Shown: in pieces, positions 1-8,569 of the stretch | Layout: every line of letters begins with the position of its first letter | How positions within the stretch are numbered: the stretch's first letter is position 1 | Source: UBA4661 sp002405405 | Lineage (GTDB): Bacteria > Bacteroidota > Ignavibacteria > Kapaibacteriales > UBA4661 | Length of the DNA: 53,375 nucleotides | Assembly: GCA_036847245.1 (NCBI GenBank) | Contig: DAIUAL010000004.1 | Coordinates: 1-53,375, forward strand | Direction of reading: 5' to 3' | Made by a program: the position numbers and the translations under genes | Notes under the pieces: generated by a model | The model's database searches: none | What the model saw: the letters and a program-made list of their open reading frames with translations, nothing else | What the model was told of the DNA's origin: nothing

Positions 1-2067
1 CGTGGTCAGCAAAAAAATAATCCTAAGACGGTCGATAAGCCCATTTTTTTGGACATCTACTTTAAGTCGGGTATTGAGCGTGAAAATGGTAATGGGAAAA
101 TCAAAAATGTTGCTCCTAATATTCGCTCTATACTGGCAAAGTATAAACTCAATGACGATGCCATCAAAATCAGAGACGAAAAGTTTTCGCCAAAAGACAC
201 TGTTGGGTACAATTCTTTTGGCACAAAAGTTAAACGTATTAACAAAACCAATCTTTACACATTAGAATTGAATGCCGACATAGCTTCTTCTATGGAAAAA
301 GACTTAAAGAGTAACGAGAATGTTTTTCTGATTGCAAAACGTCAAACACCTGTTCCCACTTATACACCCAATGATCCATGGTTTAATTGGACTTCAACAC
401 CTTATATAGGATATCCTTTTACAGCACCACAGGCATATCTCTATGAGATACAAGCTCCTCAAGCATGGGACATTTATAAGGGAGACCCAAATAATATTAT
501 CGCTGTTTTTGCTCCCGACCCTCTGTGGTCTGGACATCCTGATCTCTATTCAAAAGTCATATATGCAGATTATGCGACTGCCACATCCTTCAGCCATGGT
601 ACACTTGTAGCGGGTATTGCGGCAGCGATGACAGATAATAATTATGGTATTGCGGGCATTGATCATCAGGCAAAGTTAGTCGGTTATTCGAGTAGTTTCT
701 CTCCTTGGAGCAATATTTTATACAATCCTAATATCGTAGTATCAAATCATAGCTACTTTACGAATATATTCCCCGGGTATAACGAATTTGAAAGGGCTGA
801 TATAATTGATTTATACAACTACAATAAAGTGACAGTATTTACTTCAGGCAACTGGAGGCACCAAGGATGGGCACCAATCGCTCCAGGATATTATGGAGAT
901 GGTAAAGGAGTGATAGTTGTCGGATACACTAACAAAAGTGGTGGTGTACATTCAAATTCTCAGATTGGCCCGCATATAGACATAGTTGCTCCCGGTGAGG
1001 GAATCGTATCAACCAGCACGGATGTACCTGCTGACTACAGATCAGACCAGTTTTTTGCTGGAACAGGTGCTTCGTCTATGGCGGCACCACAAGTCGCAGG
1101 TGTTAGTTCGTTACTCATTGGATATGCAAAAAATATTAAAGGCATTACATTAACAAATGATGACGTAGAAAATATCATTAAAGTAAGTGCCACGAAAGTA
1201 TCAGGGACATCAGATAATTCGATTGGTCGTAACGACTACGTAGGGCATGGGAAGTTAAATGCCTTTCAGGCTTTGCATGCTTTGCAAAATGGGCAGATAG
1301 CGCATCTGCAAGCATCAAACAATCCATCTGTAGGACAATATGTTGCCAACACTCTTACATCTCCAATATTTCAAGCGAAAGTCATAGGGTGTTTAGGTAT
1401 AAGCGATGGCACATACTCAGTTCAGAGGTATGAAGTTCAAGTGGCTGTGCCACTACCATTTTATGGAAAAGTTTGGGGAAATGGTGCAATGACTTCGTAT
1501 GGTTATGCTCCCGAAGAAACAGATCCATCTGGTGAAAAATATATCTATGGTATGGGATTTGCCGAACCCGTCCCAGGCACAGTATCTGCTTCAGCGGTCC
1601 TCATGAGAACATTTGTCTATCGTGTCGTTGGCACCAATCAGTGGTTCCCATGTCAACCAGCTGATATCCTAATCGGATTGACCGTATTTAGTACGCCTTA
1701 TAACAGCTTGAGCAACACGATAGAAAATCACGATGATGTGTTACATCTAACTGCTCTTGGACAAAGCCAGGAAACTATGAGCATATCCAAATGTCTGTTA
1801 CACGATCTGTCAATTTATCCGATGCCGATAACAGAGAATACCAACATTAAGTATACTCTTGAGGAGGATGCTGAAGTTACAATCAGCATTGCAGACATAG
1901 CAACTGGACAGAAGATGCAGGAATGTAAAATGCAACAACAGCGAGGCAATCACTTGATTCCTTGGCAGTTATCAATATCCCAAACTGGCAGTTATTTACT
2001 GACTTTGGAATCAGCCAGCACCAAAAGGAAAGAAAAGGTATCTAGAGTGGTCATTTTACAAAAGTGA
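1..2067 (+). CDS. Subtilisin-like (S8) serine protease with T9SS sorting domain, 5'-truncated by window edge
   Basis: The frame is open from the first base, so the true start lies upstream; the TTG at 49 is only an internal candidate. The N-terminal 120 codons resemble a subtilase propeptide. Three catalytic-type motifs are clear: His in SHGTLVAG (codon 595-597), the oxyanion Asn in TSGN (850-852) and Ser in ASSMAAP (1075-1077). The usual Asp motif (AVIDTG...HPDL) instead reads AVFAPDPLWSGHPDL, with the only Asp (517-519) displaced. The last ~85 residues (LSIYPMPI...) form a T9SS type A sorting domain, so export across the outer membrane and surface attachment or release is expected. The DNA is AT-richer than the next gene (23 of 60 G+C at 121-180 against 30 of 60 at 2641-2700), which may mean separate ancestry. 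The family call is firm; activity is less certain. Confidence 0.9.
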   Translation, partial: RGQQKNNPKTVDKPIFLDIYFKSGIERENGNGKIKNVAPNIRSILAKYKLNDDAIKIRDEKFSPKDTVGYNSFGTKVKRINKTNLYTLELNADIASSMEKDLKSNENVFLIAKRQTPVPTYTPNDPWFNWTSTPYIGYPFTAPQAYLYEIQAPQAWDIYKGDPNNIIAVFAPDPLWSGHPDLYSKVIYADYATATSFSHGTLVAGIAAAMTDNNYGIAGIDHQAKLVGYSSSFSPWSNILYNPNIVVSNHSYFTNIFPGYNEFERADIIDLYNYNKVTVFTSGNWRHQGWAPIAPGYYGDGKGVIVVGYTNKSGGVHSNSQIGPHIDIVAPGEGIVSTSTDVPADYRSDQFFAGTGASSMAAPQVAGVSSLLIGYAKNIKGITLTNDDVENIIKVSATKVSGTSDNSIGRNDYVGHGKLNAFQALHALQNGQIAHLQASNNPSVGQYVANTLTSPIFQAKVIGCLGISDGTYSVQRYEVQVAVPLPFYGKVWGNGAMTSYGYAPEETDPSGEKYIYGMGFAEPVPGTVSASAVLMRTFVYRVVGTNQWFPCQPADILIGLTVFSTPYNSLSNTIENHDDVLHLTALGQSQETMSISKCLLHDLSIYPMPITENTNIKYTLEEDAEVTISIADIATGQKMQECKMQQQRGNHLIPWQLSISQTGSYLLTLESASTKRKEKVSRVVILQK

Positions 2068-2125
2068 ACACTGTAAAAGAATCTTCGACAACACTCACTA
2101 CTTTTCATTTATCATTTTCAATAAT

Positions 2126-3217
2126 ATGCGAACACGAGTTATTCTCTTTATCATTATTGTAGTCGAGTTCATGTCTTTGTGCTACGGATTTGCACAGGTG
2201 CCTCGCGGTGTGCCTGTTATCGTTGATAGTATTTCTCTCACAACTGTGCGGCTACGTTGGACACGGGAAAGTATCTCAACGCAGTCTGTCTTTCTCGTGA
2301 GTTACTTTACCTCACAAAGCTATTCCGGACTCTTTTGGTTCTCTGAGGAAAGACAACAAGATATGACCACTATTGCAACACGCGATACGGCGATAACACT
2401 GACAGGATTGCGCCCGAATCAATTATATACACTGGTTGTAACGAGTGCGGGCATTACTCCATCGCAGAATGCCTTTCCGCCATATTGTGTGGGCAATACT
2501 GCATTTACAACTCTTAGCGAACGTTTTGTGGCACAAATTCAATCCGGTTCGACACATCAGTGGAGCGGTTTCGTTGTTCAGCAAGCACCCCGTTCTGATT
2601 CCACATATTATCAGCTGTCGTCAAGAGTGCTTGATTCACTTGGCTATCTCACACTTCCTGTGGCAGACCGTTTGTTGGGGCGTATGATTGATGCAGGTAT
2701 TGCTATCGACACAGCATGGGTTGAAACTGGATATGGTGGACTTGGTTCTCTTTGTTCTCGTGTTGTTGCAACGGTCTCATATCCGGGAAATTTTATGATT
2801 AAACTTTCGCGCCGCGACAATCGTGTGGAGCAGTTTGGGTTTGCTTACCCGGGAATTTTCACTGTACCTCGTGCACGCCAAAGCAACATGAATGGTGAAA
2901 CACGGCGATATGTTTTTCCGCGCTCCGTATCGGTACAAAGCAGTCCACAAGTGACTTCTGCTCTCATGGTTGTGCCACAACCCCTTTCGGGTAATGGCGA
3001 GTGTCGTGTTACCCTGCGTCAGTCGGTTACAGCCGACATTGTACTAACCACTCTACAAGGAAAAACCGCTCTTGTGTTTGCGAAGGGAATCGCCCTACGA
3101 CAAGGTGAAAACACGATACCACTTAGGATAGAAGGCATTGCCAGTGGTGTGTATGCTGTGCAAATAGTGTCAGGTGGGCGTATTCTACACTCGCAGAGTG
3201 TCGTGGTGGTGCGGTAG
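2126..3217 (+). CDS. Secreted fibronectin type III protein with T9SS sorting domain
   Basis: A 363-residue protein. An N-terminal signal peptide (hydrophobic ILFIIIVVEF, cleavage probably after CYGFAQ) is followed by one FN3-like domain at about residues 28-130, with the typical WTR strand and a TGLRPNQLYTLVV motif. A middle region of unknown fold follows. The C-terminal ~85 residues (ALMVVPQPLSGN... ASGVYAVQIVSGG) are a T9SS type A sorting domain. It lies 58 bases after the subtilase stop on the same strand, so the two may be co-transcribed. It ends at a bidirectional terminator facing the convergent peptidase gene. A substrate or partner cannot be read from the sequence; an adhesive or scaffold role is only inferred from FN3 content. 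Confidence 0.8.
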   Translation: MRTRVILFIIIVVEFMSLCYGFAQVPRGVPVIVDSISLTTVRLRWTRESISTQSVFLVSYFTSQSYSGLFWFSEERQQDMTTIATRDTAITLTGLRPNQLYTLVVTSAGITPSQNAFPPYCVGNTAFTTLSERFVAQIQSGSTHQWSGFVVQQAPRSDSTYYQLSSRVLDSLGYLTLPVADRLLGRMIDAGIAIDTAWVETGYGGLGSLCSRVVATVSYPGNFMIKLSRRDNRVEQFGFAYPGIFTVPRARQSNMNGETRRYVFPRSVSVQSSPQVTSALMVVPQPLSGNGECRVTLRQSVTADIVLTTLQGKTALVFAKGIALRQGENTIPLRIEGIASGVYAVQIVSGGRILHSQSVVVVR

Positions 3218-3234
3218 AGAGGTGTTCGATACAC

Positions 3235-3269
3235 AAAGGCGAGAATCCTCATACAGAATCTCGCCTTTT
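3235..3269. terminator. Bidirectional intrinsic terminator between convergent genes
   Basis: Perfect 10-bp stem AAAGGCGAGA (3235-3244) / TCTCGCCTTT (3259-3268) with a 14-base loop. The stem ends in T-rich sequence on one strand and A-rich on the other. It sits between the stop of the FN3 gene (3217) and the stop of the minus-strand peptidase (3292), so it can serve both. Confidence 0.75.
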
Positions 3270-3291
3270 GTTTTGTGTATGATGTTCTTGT

Positions 3292-5517
3292 TTAGAGCTT
3301 GCGTTTCCAGAAATCAAGCATCACTTTGTGATGGTGTATGCGTGCAGGACGATCCATAAATCCATGTTTGCGCATGGGGTAGATTTGAATTTCATACTGC
3401 TTACCGGCTTTGATGAGTTCATCAACAAAGGACCATGTGTTTTGTGGGTGGACATTGTCGTCGTAGGTGCCATGGAGAATCAAGAGATTGCCGCTTAAGT
3501 CTTTTGCACGGGGCAGAAGTGATGTTTTTTCGTAACCCTCACGATTGCTTGCAGGAGATTTCATCATACCCTCTGCGTAGAAGGTGTCATAATAACGCCA
3601 ATCGGTTACACCTGCACCGGCAATACCTGCTTTGAATTCTTTCGAGCGTGTGAGAGCATTCAGCACCGATGTTCCACCAAAGCTCCAACCCCATATTCCA
3701 ACACGATCAGGATCAACATAGCTTTGCTTCTTGAACCACTGCGCTCCGGCAACATGGTCATTCGTTTCAACTTCGCCGCCAAGATTACGACACACAAGAT
3801 TTTCATACACTTTGCCGATTGCCGCCGCAGAGCGATTATCAACTTTAGCAACCAAGTATCCTTCTTGCAAGAGCACATTATGCAGAAGCACATCACGTTG
3901 CCATTGATTCAACACTTGCGGTGCTGATGGACCACCATAGACAAACATGATAAGCGGATATTTCTTGTTCGGATCAAAGTTTGCAGGTTTCAAAAGTTGT
4001 GCGGGCATTGCATAGCCATCGGCTGTTGTAATGGTAAAGAGTTCCGGTGTACGCAGACCAAAACGCGCAATCGCTGTTGTATCTGCTGGCTTGTAGGTAA
4101 CGATACGTTTGCCCAATTGCTTGCTATCAGTGCTACCAACAAACACTACTGGCGGTGTTGCGATATTGGAATAATTGGACGTAAAGTACTTACAATCCGA
4201 AGACATTGTTACCGAGTGCATACCATCTTCTTTCGTAATGCGCTCCAATATTTTCCCATCAAAACTTGCACGATACAAATGGCGTTCGGTCGTTGCTTTT
4301 TCTTTTGCAATAAAATACACAAAGTCTTTGTCGATGCCCATGATTGCTTGATTCTTCTGCAAAGACCATTTGCCTTGCGTGATAGCATTGACCAATGTGC
4401 CGCGCATATCATAGCGATAGATATGAGCATAACCCGTGCGCTCCGACACCCACAAAAAATGTTTGCCATCCGGCAAGAAGGTCAAATCATCGGTGGTATT
4501 CATCCAGCCCGGATCGCCTTCTTTGAAAATGAGTTCGGCTTTGCCGGTTGTGCGATCAACAAAAACAAGGGTAATCGAATCTTGCGCACGATTCATGAGT
4601 TGCACAGCAACACGCTGATTGTCAGGTAACCATGTTACTCGCACGATGTACTCATGTTCAAATTGCGAGAAATCAATCCATGAAGTTTTCTGTGTTGCAA
4701 CATTGAGTAAGCCAAGTTTTACTTTGGGATTTGGGCGCCCAACTTTCGGATATCGCTGGCGAATGGACTTCATTGTAAAGGTGCGATGATCAGGGAAATC
4801 TACCACATCTACACCGGACTCATCGCTTTGGAAATACGTAATTGTTTTGCTGTCCGGCGACCACCAATAGTTTTGGTCATCACGATTGAAGACTTCTTCC
4901 CAGTACACCCACGAAAGCGTTCCATTGAGTGTTGTTGCAGAACCATCAGTCGTAAGCGCAACTTCTTTTTTATCGGCAATTGAATAGCTATACAAGTTAT
5001 TGGAGCGCGCATAGATCAATGTATTACCATCGGGCGAGAAACTCACATTGTCTTCGCTTTCTTTGGGTGTATTCGTAATGCGCTGAAATTCAGAATTTGC
5101 AAGATTGAGGACAAAGACATCGTCATTGATCATGTAGAGCGCATAATTATCTTTCGGAGAAAACTTATCAGGTTGCGGCAGTGTTCCCGGAGCTTCATTG
5201 CCTAAGATACGTTGCAATGATGCTAGTGCTTCTTGTGCGTTGATAAGTGGACTTATCGTATTGGTCGCAGGATTGTAGCGGCGCAATGTGCGTTCGCTTG
5301 CAGGCAGGCGTGAATCCCAAAAATATGCCATGCCATCGCTTCGCCATGTTAGTCTGGGTAATTGTGTCATACGATCAGTCGCACCACTATAGAGCCAGTC
5401 AATGTCAAGTTTCGGTGTTTGTGCGTGTAGGACAGTGAGTGCGCCAAATATGAGTACATAGAGTATGACGCTTTGTCGCAAAGTGCGTATCAATGAAGAC
5501 GACGAGGATTGTACCAT
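3292..5517 (-). CDS. Dipeptidyl peptidase IV-like serine peptidase (S9 family)
   Basis: 741 residues with an N-terminal signal peptide (LYVLIFGALTVLHAQ). Residues ~40-500 form the beta-propeller of the DPP-IV family. This part holds a WVYWEEVF stretch matching the Glu-Glu motif that binds the free amino end of peptide substrates. The C-terminal alpha/beta-hydrolase domain has the catalytic triad Ser612 (GWSFGG), Asp686 (HGTYDDNVH) and His718 (KHGF), with spacing close to that of human DPP-IV. The expected activity is removal of N-terminal X-Pro or X-Ala dipeptides in the periplasm, as part of peptide use. It is monocistronic by position: convergent with the FN3 gene and divergent from mtaB. 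Assignment to S9B is firm; the exact specificity is inferred. Confidence 0.93.
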   Translation of the reverse strand: MVQSSSSSLIRTLRQSVILYVLIFGALTVLHAQTPKLDIDWLYSGATDRMTQLPRLTWRSDGMAYFWDSRLPASERTLRRYNPATNTISPLINAQEALASLQRILGNEAPGTLPQPDKFSPKDNYALYMINDDVFVLNLANSEFQRITNTPKESEDNVSFSPDGNTLIYARSNNLYSYSIADKKEVALTTDGSATTLNGTLSWVYWEEVFNRDDQNYWWSPDSKTITYFQSDESGVDVVDFPDHRTFTMKSIRQRYPKVGRPNPKVKLGLLNVATQKTSWIDFSQFEHEYIVRVTWLPDNQRVAVQLMNRAQDSITLVFVDRTTGKAELIFKEGDPGWMNTTDDLTFLPDGKHFLWVSERTGYAHIYRYDMRGTLVNAITQGKWSLQKNQAIMGIDKDFVYFIAKEKATTERHLYRASFDGKILERITKEDGMHSVTMSSDCKYFTSNYSNIATPPVVFVGSTDSKQLGKRIVTYKPADTTAIARFGLRTPELFTITTADGYAMPAQLLKPANFDPNKKYPLIMFVYGGPSAPQVLNQWQRDVLLHNVLLQEGYLVAKVDNRSAAAIGKVYENLVCRNLGGEVETNDHVAGAQWFKKQSYVDPDRVGIWGWSFGGTSVLNALTRSKEFKAGIAGAGVTDWRYYDTFYAEGMMKSPASNREGYEKTSLLPRAKDLSGNLLILHGTYDDNVHPQNTWSFVDELIKAGKQYEIQIYPMRKHGFMDRPARIHHHKVMLDFWKRKL

Positions 5518-5694
5518 AAGTTCGTATGAATATTGAAAAAGAAAAGGGAAAAATGCAAGAGAGCAGAAAATTACACCAAATTTCCACCAACGAAATGAGC
5601 ATTTTCATCGAATTCATTGCACATTCATTCTCGCAGGTCTAATTTTGGAAATTCTTGTTGATTCTTGTCTTGCTTACTCTTGGGGATAGTACTC

Positions 5695-7041
5695 ATGAAT
5701 GTTGCTTTTTATACGCTGGGATGTAAACTGAATTATGCCGAAACATCGCAACTGCAGGCTCTCTTCGAGCAGGCAGGGCATACGCCCGTCAAGTTTGGCG
5801 AACCCACCGATATTGTGATTGTCAATACCTGCACTGTTACGGAAAATGCCGATCGTGAATGTCGGCAAATCGTTCGTCGTGCCTTGCGCACATCGCCGAA
5901 TGCATTTGTTGGTGTTACGGGGTGTTATGCGCAATTGCAGCCGGAAGAGATTGCTTCTATCGAAGGCGTTGATGCAGTGTTTGGAGCAAAAGAGAAATTT
6001 CAAATCCCCGCCTTAGTGCCTCGTTTTGAAAAATTTGAAACTCCCTTTGTGTTTGTATCAGATATCGGCGAAGAGTTAGAGTTTGTGGAGTCGCACTCTG
6101 CTGACAATGACAGTCGAACCCGTGCCTATCTCAAACTGCAGGACGGATGCAATTACAAGTGTTCGTTCTGTACGATCCCTTTGGCACGTGGCAAACGCCG
6201 AAGCATGGAGTTTGCGGTAATTCCTGAAAAAATTCGCAATCTTGAGAAGGCAGGGTATCAAGAAATCATTCTTTCCGGTATCAACTTGGGCGACTATCAA
6301 GCCGTAGATGGCGAGGAATTTACCGATGTTGTGCGCATGATAGAGGAAATGAAAACCAATGCACGATTGCGTATTGGTTCCATTGAACCCAATTTGCTTA
6401 CGCAAGAGATTATCGATACAGTTGCTCAGTCGCAAGCATTCGTACCGCATTTCCATATCCCTTTGCAGAGTGGCTCACCGGACATTCTCAAAATGATGCG
6501 CAGACGCTATAAAGTTGAGTATTACCATGATTTGATTCATCGTATTAAAACGGCGATGCCCCATTGTTGCATTGGTGTGGATGTCATTGTTGGATTCCCC
6601 GGTGAAAGCGATGAGCACTTTGAAGAAACCTATCAGTTCTTGCAAGAGTTGCCCGTGTCGTATCTCCATGTATTCTCGTATTCAGAGCGGGAGAATACAC
6701 CGGCAATTGAATTCGCCAATCCTGTTCCGCCACACAAACGAGCGGAGCGCTCTAAACGCTTGCGCATACTTTCTGCAAAGAAAAAAATGGAATTTTATGC
6801 AAGTCAACTCGATACGATTCATTCCGTCATTCCTGAATCGCGTGATGATCTCACGGGCAAGTGGCGTGGCTGGACAGAAAACTATGTGCGCGTAGAATTC
6901 TCTGCGCCACAAGGACTGCTCCAACGCCCGATGAAGGTGCGCTTGCTTTCAACCGATGGCGAGATTGTTCATGCAGAGTGCGTTGATACGACCGATACTC
7001 AAGAAACCGTTCTGCCAGAATACATTGCTATTCTCATGTAA
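5695..7041 (+). CDS. mtaB: tRNA (N6-threonylcarbamoyladenosine(37)-C2)-methylthiotransferase MtaB
   Basis: A radical-SAM methylthiotransferase that converts t6A37 to ms2t6A37 in tRNAs reading ANN codons. The N-terminal MTTase domain carries the three cluster ligands Cys10 (TLGCKLNYAET), Cys46 (NTCTVT) and Cys77 (TGCYAQ). The radical-SAM motif CNYKCSFC gives Cys152, Cys156 and Cys159. A C-terminal region of about 65 residues fits the TRAM domain. TLGCKxNxxET at the start is diagnostic of MtaB rather than MiaB or RimO. I place the start at ATG 5695 because the family begins directly before this motif; an in-frame TTG at 5665 would add ten unconserved residues. The length of 448 aa is normal. 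Its stop is 20 bases before the next gene, and with truA downstream it forms a tRNA-modification operon. Confidence 0.93.
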   Translation: MNVAFYTLGCKLNYAETSQLQALFEQAGHTPVKFGEPTDIVIVNTCTVTENADRECRQIVRRALRTSPNAFVGVTGCYAQLQPEEIASIEGVDAVFGAKEKFQIPALVPRFEKFETPFVFVSDIGEELEFVESHSADNDSRTRAYLKLQDGCNYKCSFCTIPLARGKRRSMEFAVIPEKIRNLEKAGYQEIILSGINLGDYQAVDGEEFTDVVRMIEEMKTNARLRIGSIEPNLLTQEIIDTVAQSQAFVPHFHIPLQSGSPDILKMMRRRYKVEYYHDLIHRIKTAMPHCCIGVDVIVGFPGESDEHFEETYQFLQELPVSYLHVFSYSERENTPAIEFANPVPPHKRAERSKRLRILSAKKKMEFYASQLDTIHSVIPESRDDLTGKWRGWTENYVRVEFSAPQGLLQRPMKVRLLSTDGEIVHAECVDTTDTQETVLPEYIAILM

Positions 7042-7061
7042 CTCATACAAGGATAACAATC

Positions 7062-7478
7062 ATGGCATGGAATCTTGAATATCCAACTTTGCACAGAACA
7101 AATTTGAGTTCCGGTGCGCAGTGGGAAAGCATCGTTGGCTATTCGCGTGCGGTACGTATCGGCAACACAGTAGCGATTACTGGTTGTGTAGCGGTCGATG
7201 ATGAGGGAAATGTTGTTGGTGAAACGCCGTATGAACAAGCAAAATTTGTCTGCGAAAAAATTGTTCGTATTCTATCTGTCATGAATGTGCCTTTGCAATC
7301 GCTGATTCGTACACGCATCTTTGTGCGTGATATCACACAATGGGAGAGCATTGGTCGTGCGCATGGTGAGGTCTTTGGAGGCATCAAGCCCGCAACAACT
7401 ATGGTTGAGATCAGTCGTCTGATTGATGATCGTTATATGGTTGAAATCGAAGCTGACGCTATACTTATAGGTGAGTAG
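7062..7478 (+). CDS. RidA/YjgF/YER057c-family protein
   Basis: 138 residues forming one Rid-type domain, the usual full length. Family marks include the ITGCVAVDDEG strand, the QAKFVCEKIVRIL helix and the C-terminal MVEIEADAI. In true RidA enamine/imine deaminases the substrate-binding arginine lies in a PAR(S/T)xVEV motif; here the matching segment is PATTMVEIS, so the Arg is Thr. This points to one of the Rid subfamilies without deaminase activity on 2-aminoacrylate, and the function is therefore unknown. It is embedded between mtaB (20 bases upstream) and truA (2 bases downstream), so it is co-expressed with tRNA-modification genes; a functional link to them is only suggested by this placement. 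Confidence 0.88.
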   Translation: MAWNLEYPTLHRTNLSSGAQWESIVGYSRAVRIGNTVAITGCVAVDDEGNVVGETPYEQAKFVCEKIVRILSVMNVPLQSLIRTRIFVRDITQWESIGRAHGEVFGGIKPATTMVEISRLIDDRYMVEIEADAILIGE

Positions 7479-7480
7479 CA

Positions 7481-8245
7481 ATGAATCGTCTTGCTTTGTT
7501 GGTTGAATATGATGGCACAAAGTATTCGGGGTGGCAACGCCAGCAAAAGGTGCGTTCAGTACAAGGAGTTATCGAAGCGGCACTGCATCAACTGTTGGGT
7601 ACAGAGATCAGTATTATGGGGTCGGGGAGAACCGACAGCGGCGTACATGCAGTTGGGCAGGTCGCCCATTGCACGCTACAGGAGCCATTACCTCTACCTG
7701 TTGAGCGACTTGGGTTCGCACTATCGGGGATATTGCCTCATGATGTTCGTGTCAAAGCAGCGCAGTATGTGCGTGATGATTTTCATGCTCGTCATAGTGC
7801 TATTGACCGAATGTACAAATATCGTTTGGATCTTTCGCGTACGGTCTTTCGCCGATATTTTACATGGCAAACACACTATCGAGTCAATACGGATATTCTC
7901 CAAGCGACAGCGTCACTTTTTATTGGCAACCAAGATTTTACAACCTTTTCCAAGCGCAATGACGCGGTGTATGAACATTACCGTTCAATTGTGTCCCATT
8001 GTGAGTGGGTTCAAGAAGAGCCGGATTTATGGGTGTTGAATATTCGTGCAAAACGTTTCTTGTGGGGCATGGTCCGCCTCCTCACCATGGCAATGGTTGA
8101 CACAGCGCGTGGTAAGCAGAGTATCGATGATTTATCATTTGCTTTACAAGCTCGTAACCGTGACTATGCCAGTCCTCTTGCACCTGCTGTGGGACTTACA
8201 TTACATCATGTTGCATACCCTGAAGAATTTGGTTTGCCGTGGTGA
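7481..8245 (+). CDS. truA: tRNA pseudouridine(38-40) synthase TruA
   Basis: 254 residues, standard length. It isomerises uridines 38-40 in the anticodon stem-loop of many tRNAs. The N-terminal VEYDGTKYSGWQRQ motif is characteristic, and the catalytic aspartate is Asp52 in GSGRTDSGVHAVGQ. The conserved region with ITFTFSKRND-like sequence appears as DFTTFSKRND, and the C-terminal FLWGMVRLL matches the usual FLyhMVR element. The start ATG at 7481 follows the Rid gene stop by two bases, indicating translational coupling. No terminator is evident directly after the stop. Confidence 0.95.
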   Translation: MNRLALLVEYDGTKYSGWQRQQKVRSVQGVIEAALHQLLGTEISIMGSGRTDSGVHAVGQVAHCTLQEPLPLPVERLGFALSGILPHDVRVKAAQYVRDDFHARHSAIDRMYKYRLDLSRTVFRRYFTWQTHYRVNTDILQATASLFIGNQDFTTFSKRNDAVYEHYRSIVSHCEWVQEEPDLWVLNIRAKRFLWGMVRLLTMAMVDTARGKQSIDDLSFALQARNRDYASPLAPAVGLTLHHVAYPEEFGLPW

Positions 8246-8569
8246 AAGATTGAGAAGTCTTGCGAAGTTTGCGATTGCAATCTCATCCGATTGCGCACCA
8301 CTGATGTATTTGCTCAACTTACCTCCTATAGAAACGCCCTCTTCACTGTTTTTAGGTATTGACATTGTCGTGAGATTTCCCTATGTTCGATTACTTCTTC
8401 CAAGGTATAGCGCTCACGCCACATATTGAGGGTCAATAAATCCACGATTCTCATCAAGCATATATGGTGATAGAGTTCTCTTTGAGAGTATGCTCACATC
8501 TTCTTTGGTTCCTTTTTCTCGCGCATTATTATGACACCTTTAGCGACACCAGTATCTATCCAAAGAATA
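8246..8569 (+). promoter_or_regulatory. 324-base non-coding leader before the giant surface-protein gene, with a possible promoter
   Basis: No coding sequence is convincing here. The one notable element is TTGACA at 8359-8364 and TATGTT at 8382-8387, separated by exactly 17 bases, a sigma70-like promoter match. Bacteroidota primary sigma factors usually prefer a different -33/-7 pattern, so this may be chance. If used, it gives a leader of about 175 bases. No riboswitch fold was recognised. Confidence 0.25.

Noticed and set aside
1..3217. The AT-rich first gene as part of a mobile island
   Set aside because: No integrase, transposase, tRNA junction or direct repeats are visible at its edge, so transfer cannot be supported beyond base composition.
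3997..4629. A 210-codon plus-strand frame
   Set aside because: It lies wholly antisense to the well-supported DPP-IV-like gene and is rich in Cys/His/Arg in a manner typical of shadow frames.
8046..8429. A 127-codon plus-strand frame overlapping the end of truA
   Set aside because: Most of it overlaps truA out of frame, and the remainder has no signal or motif.
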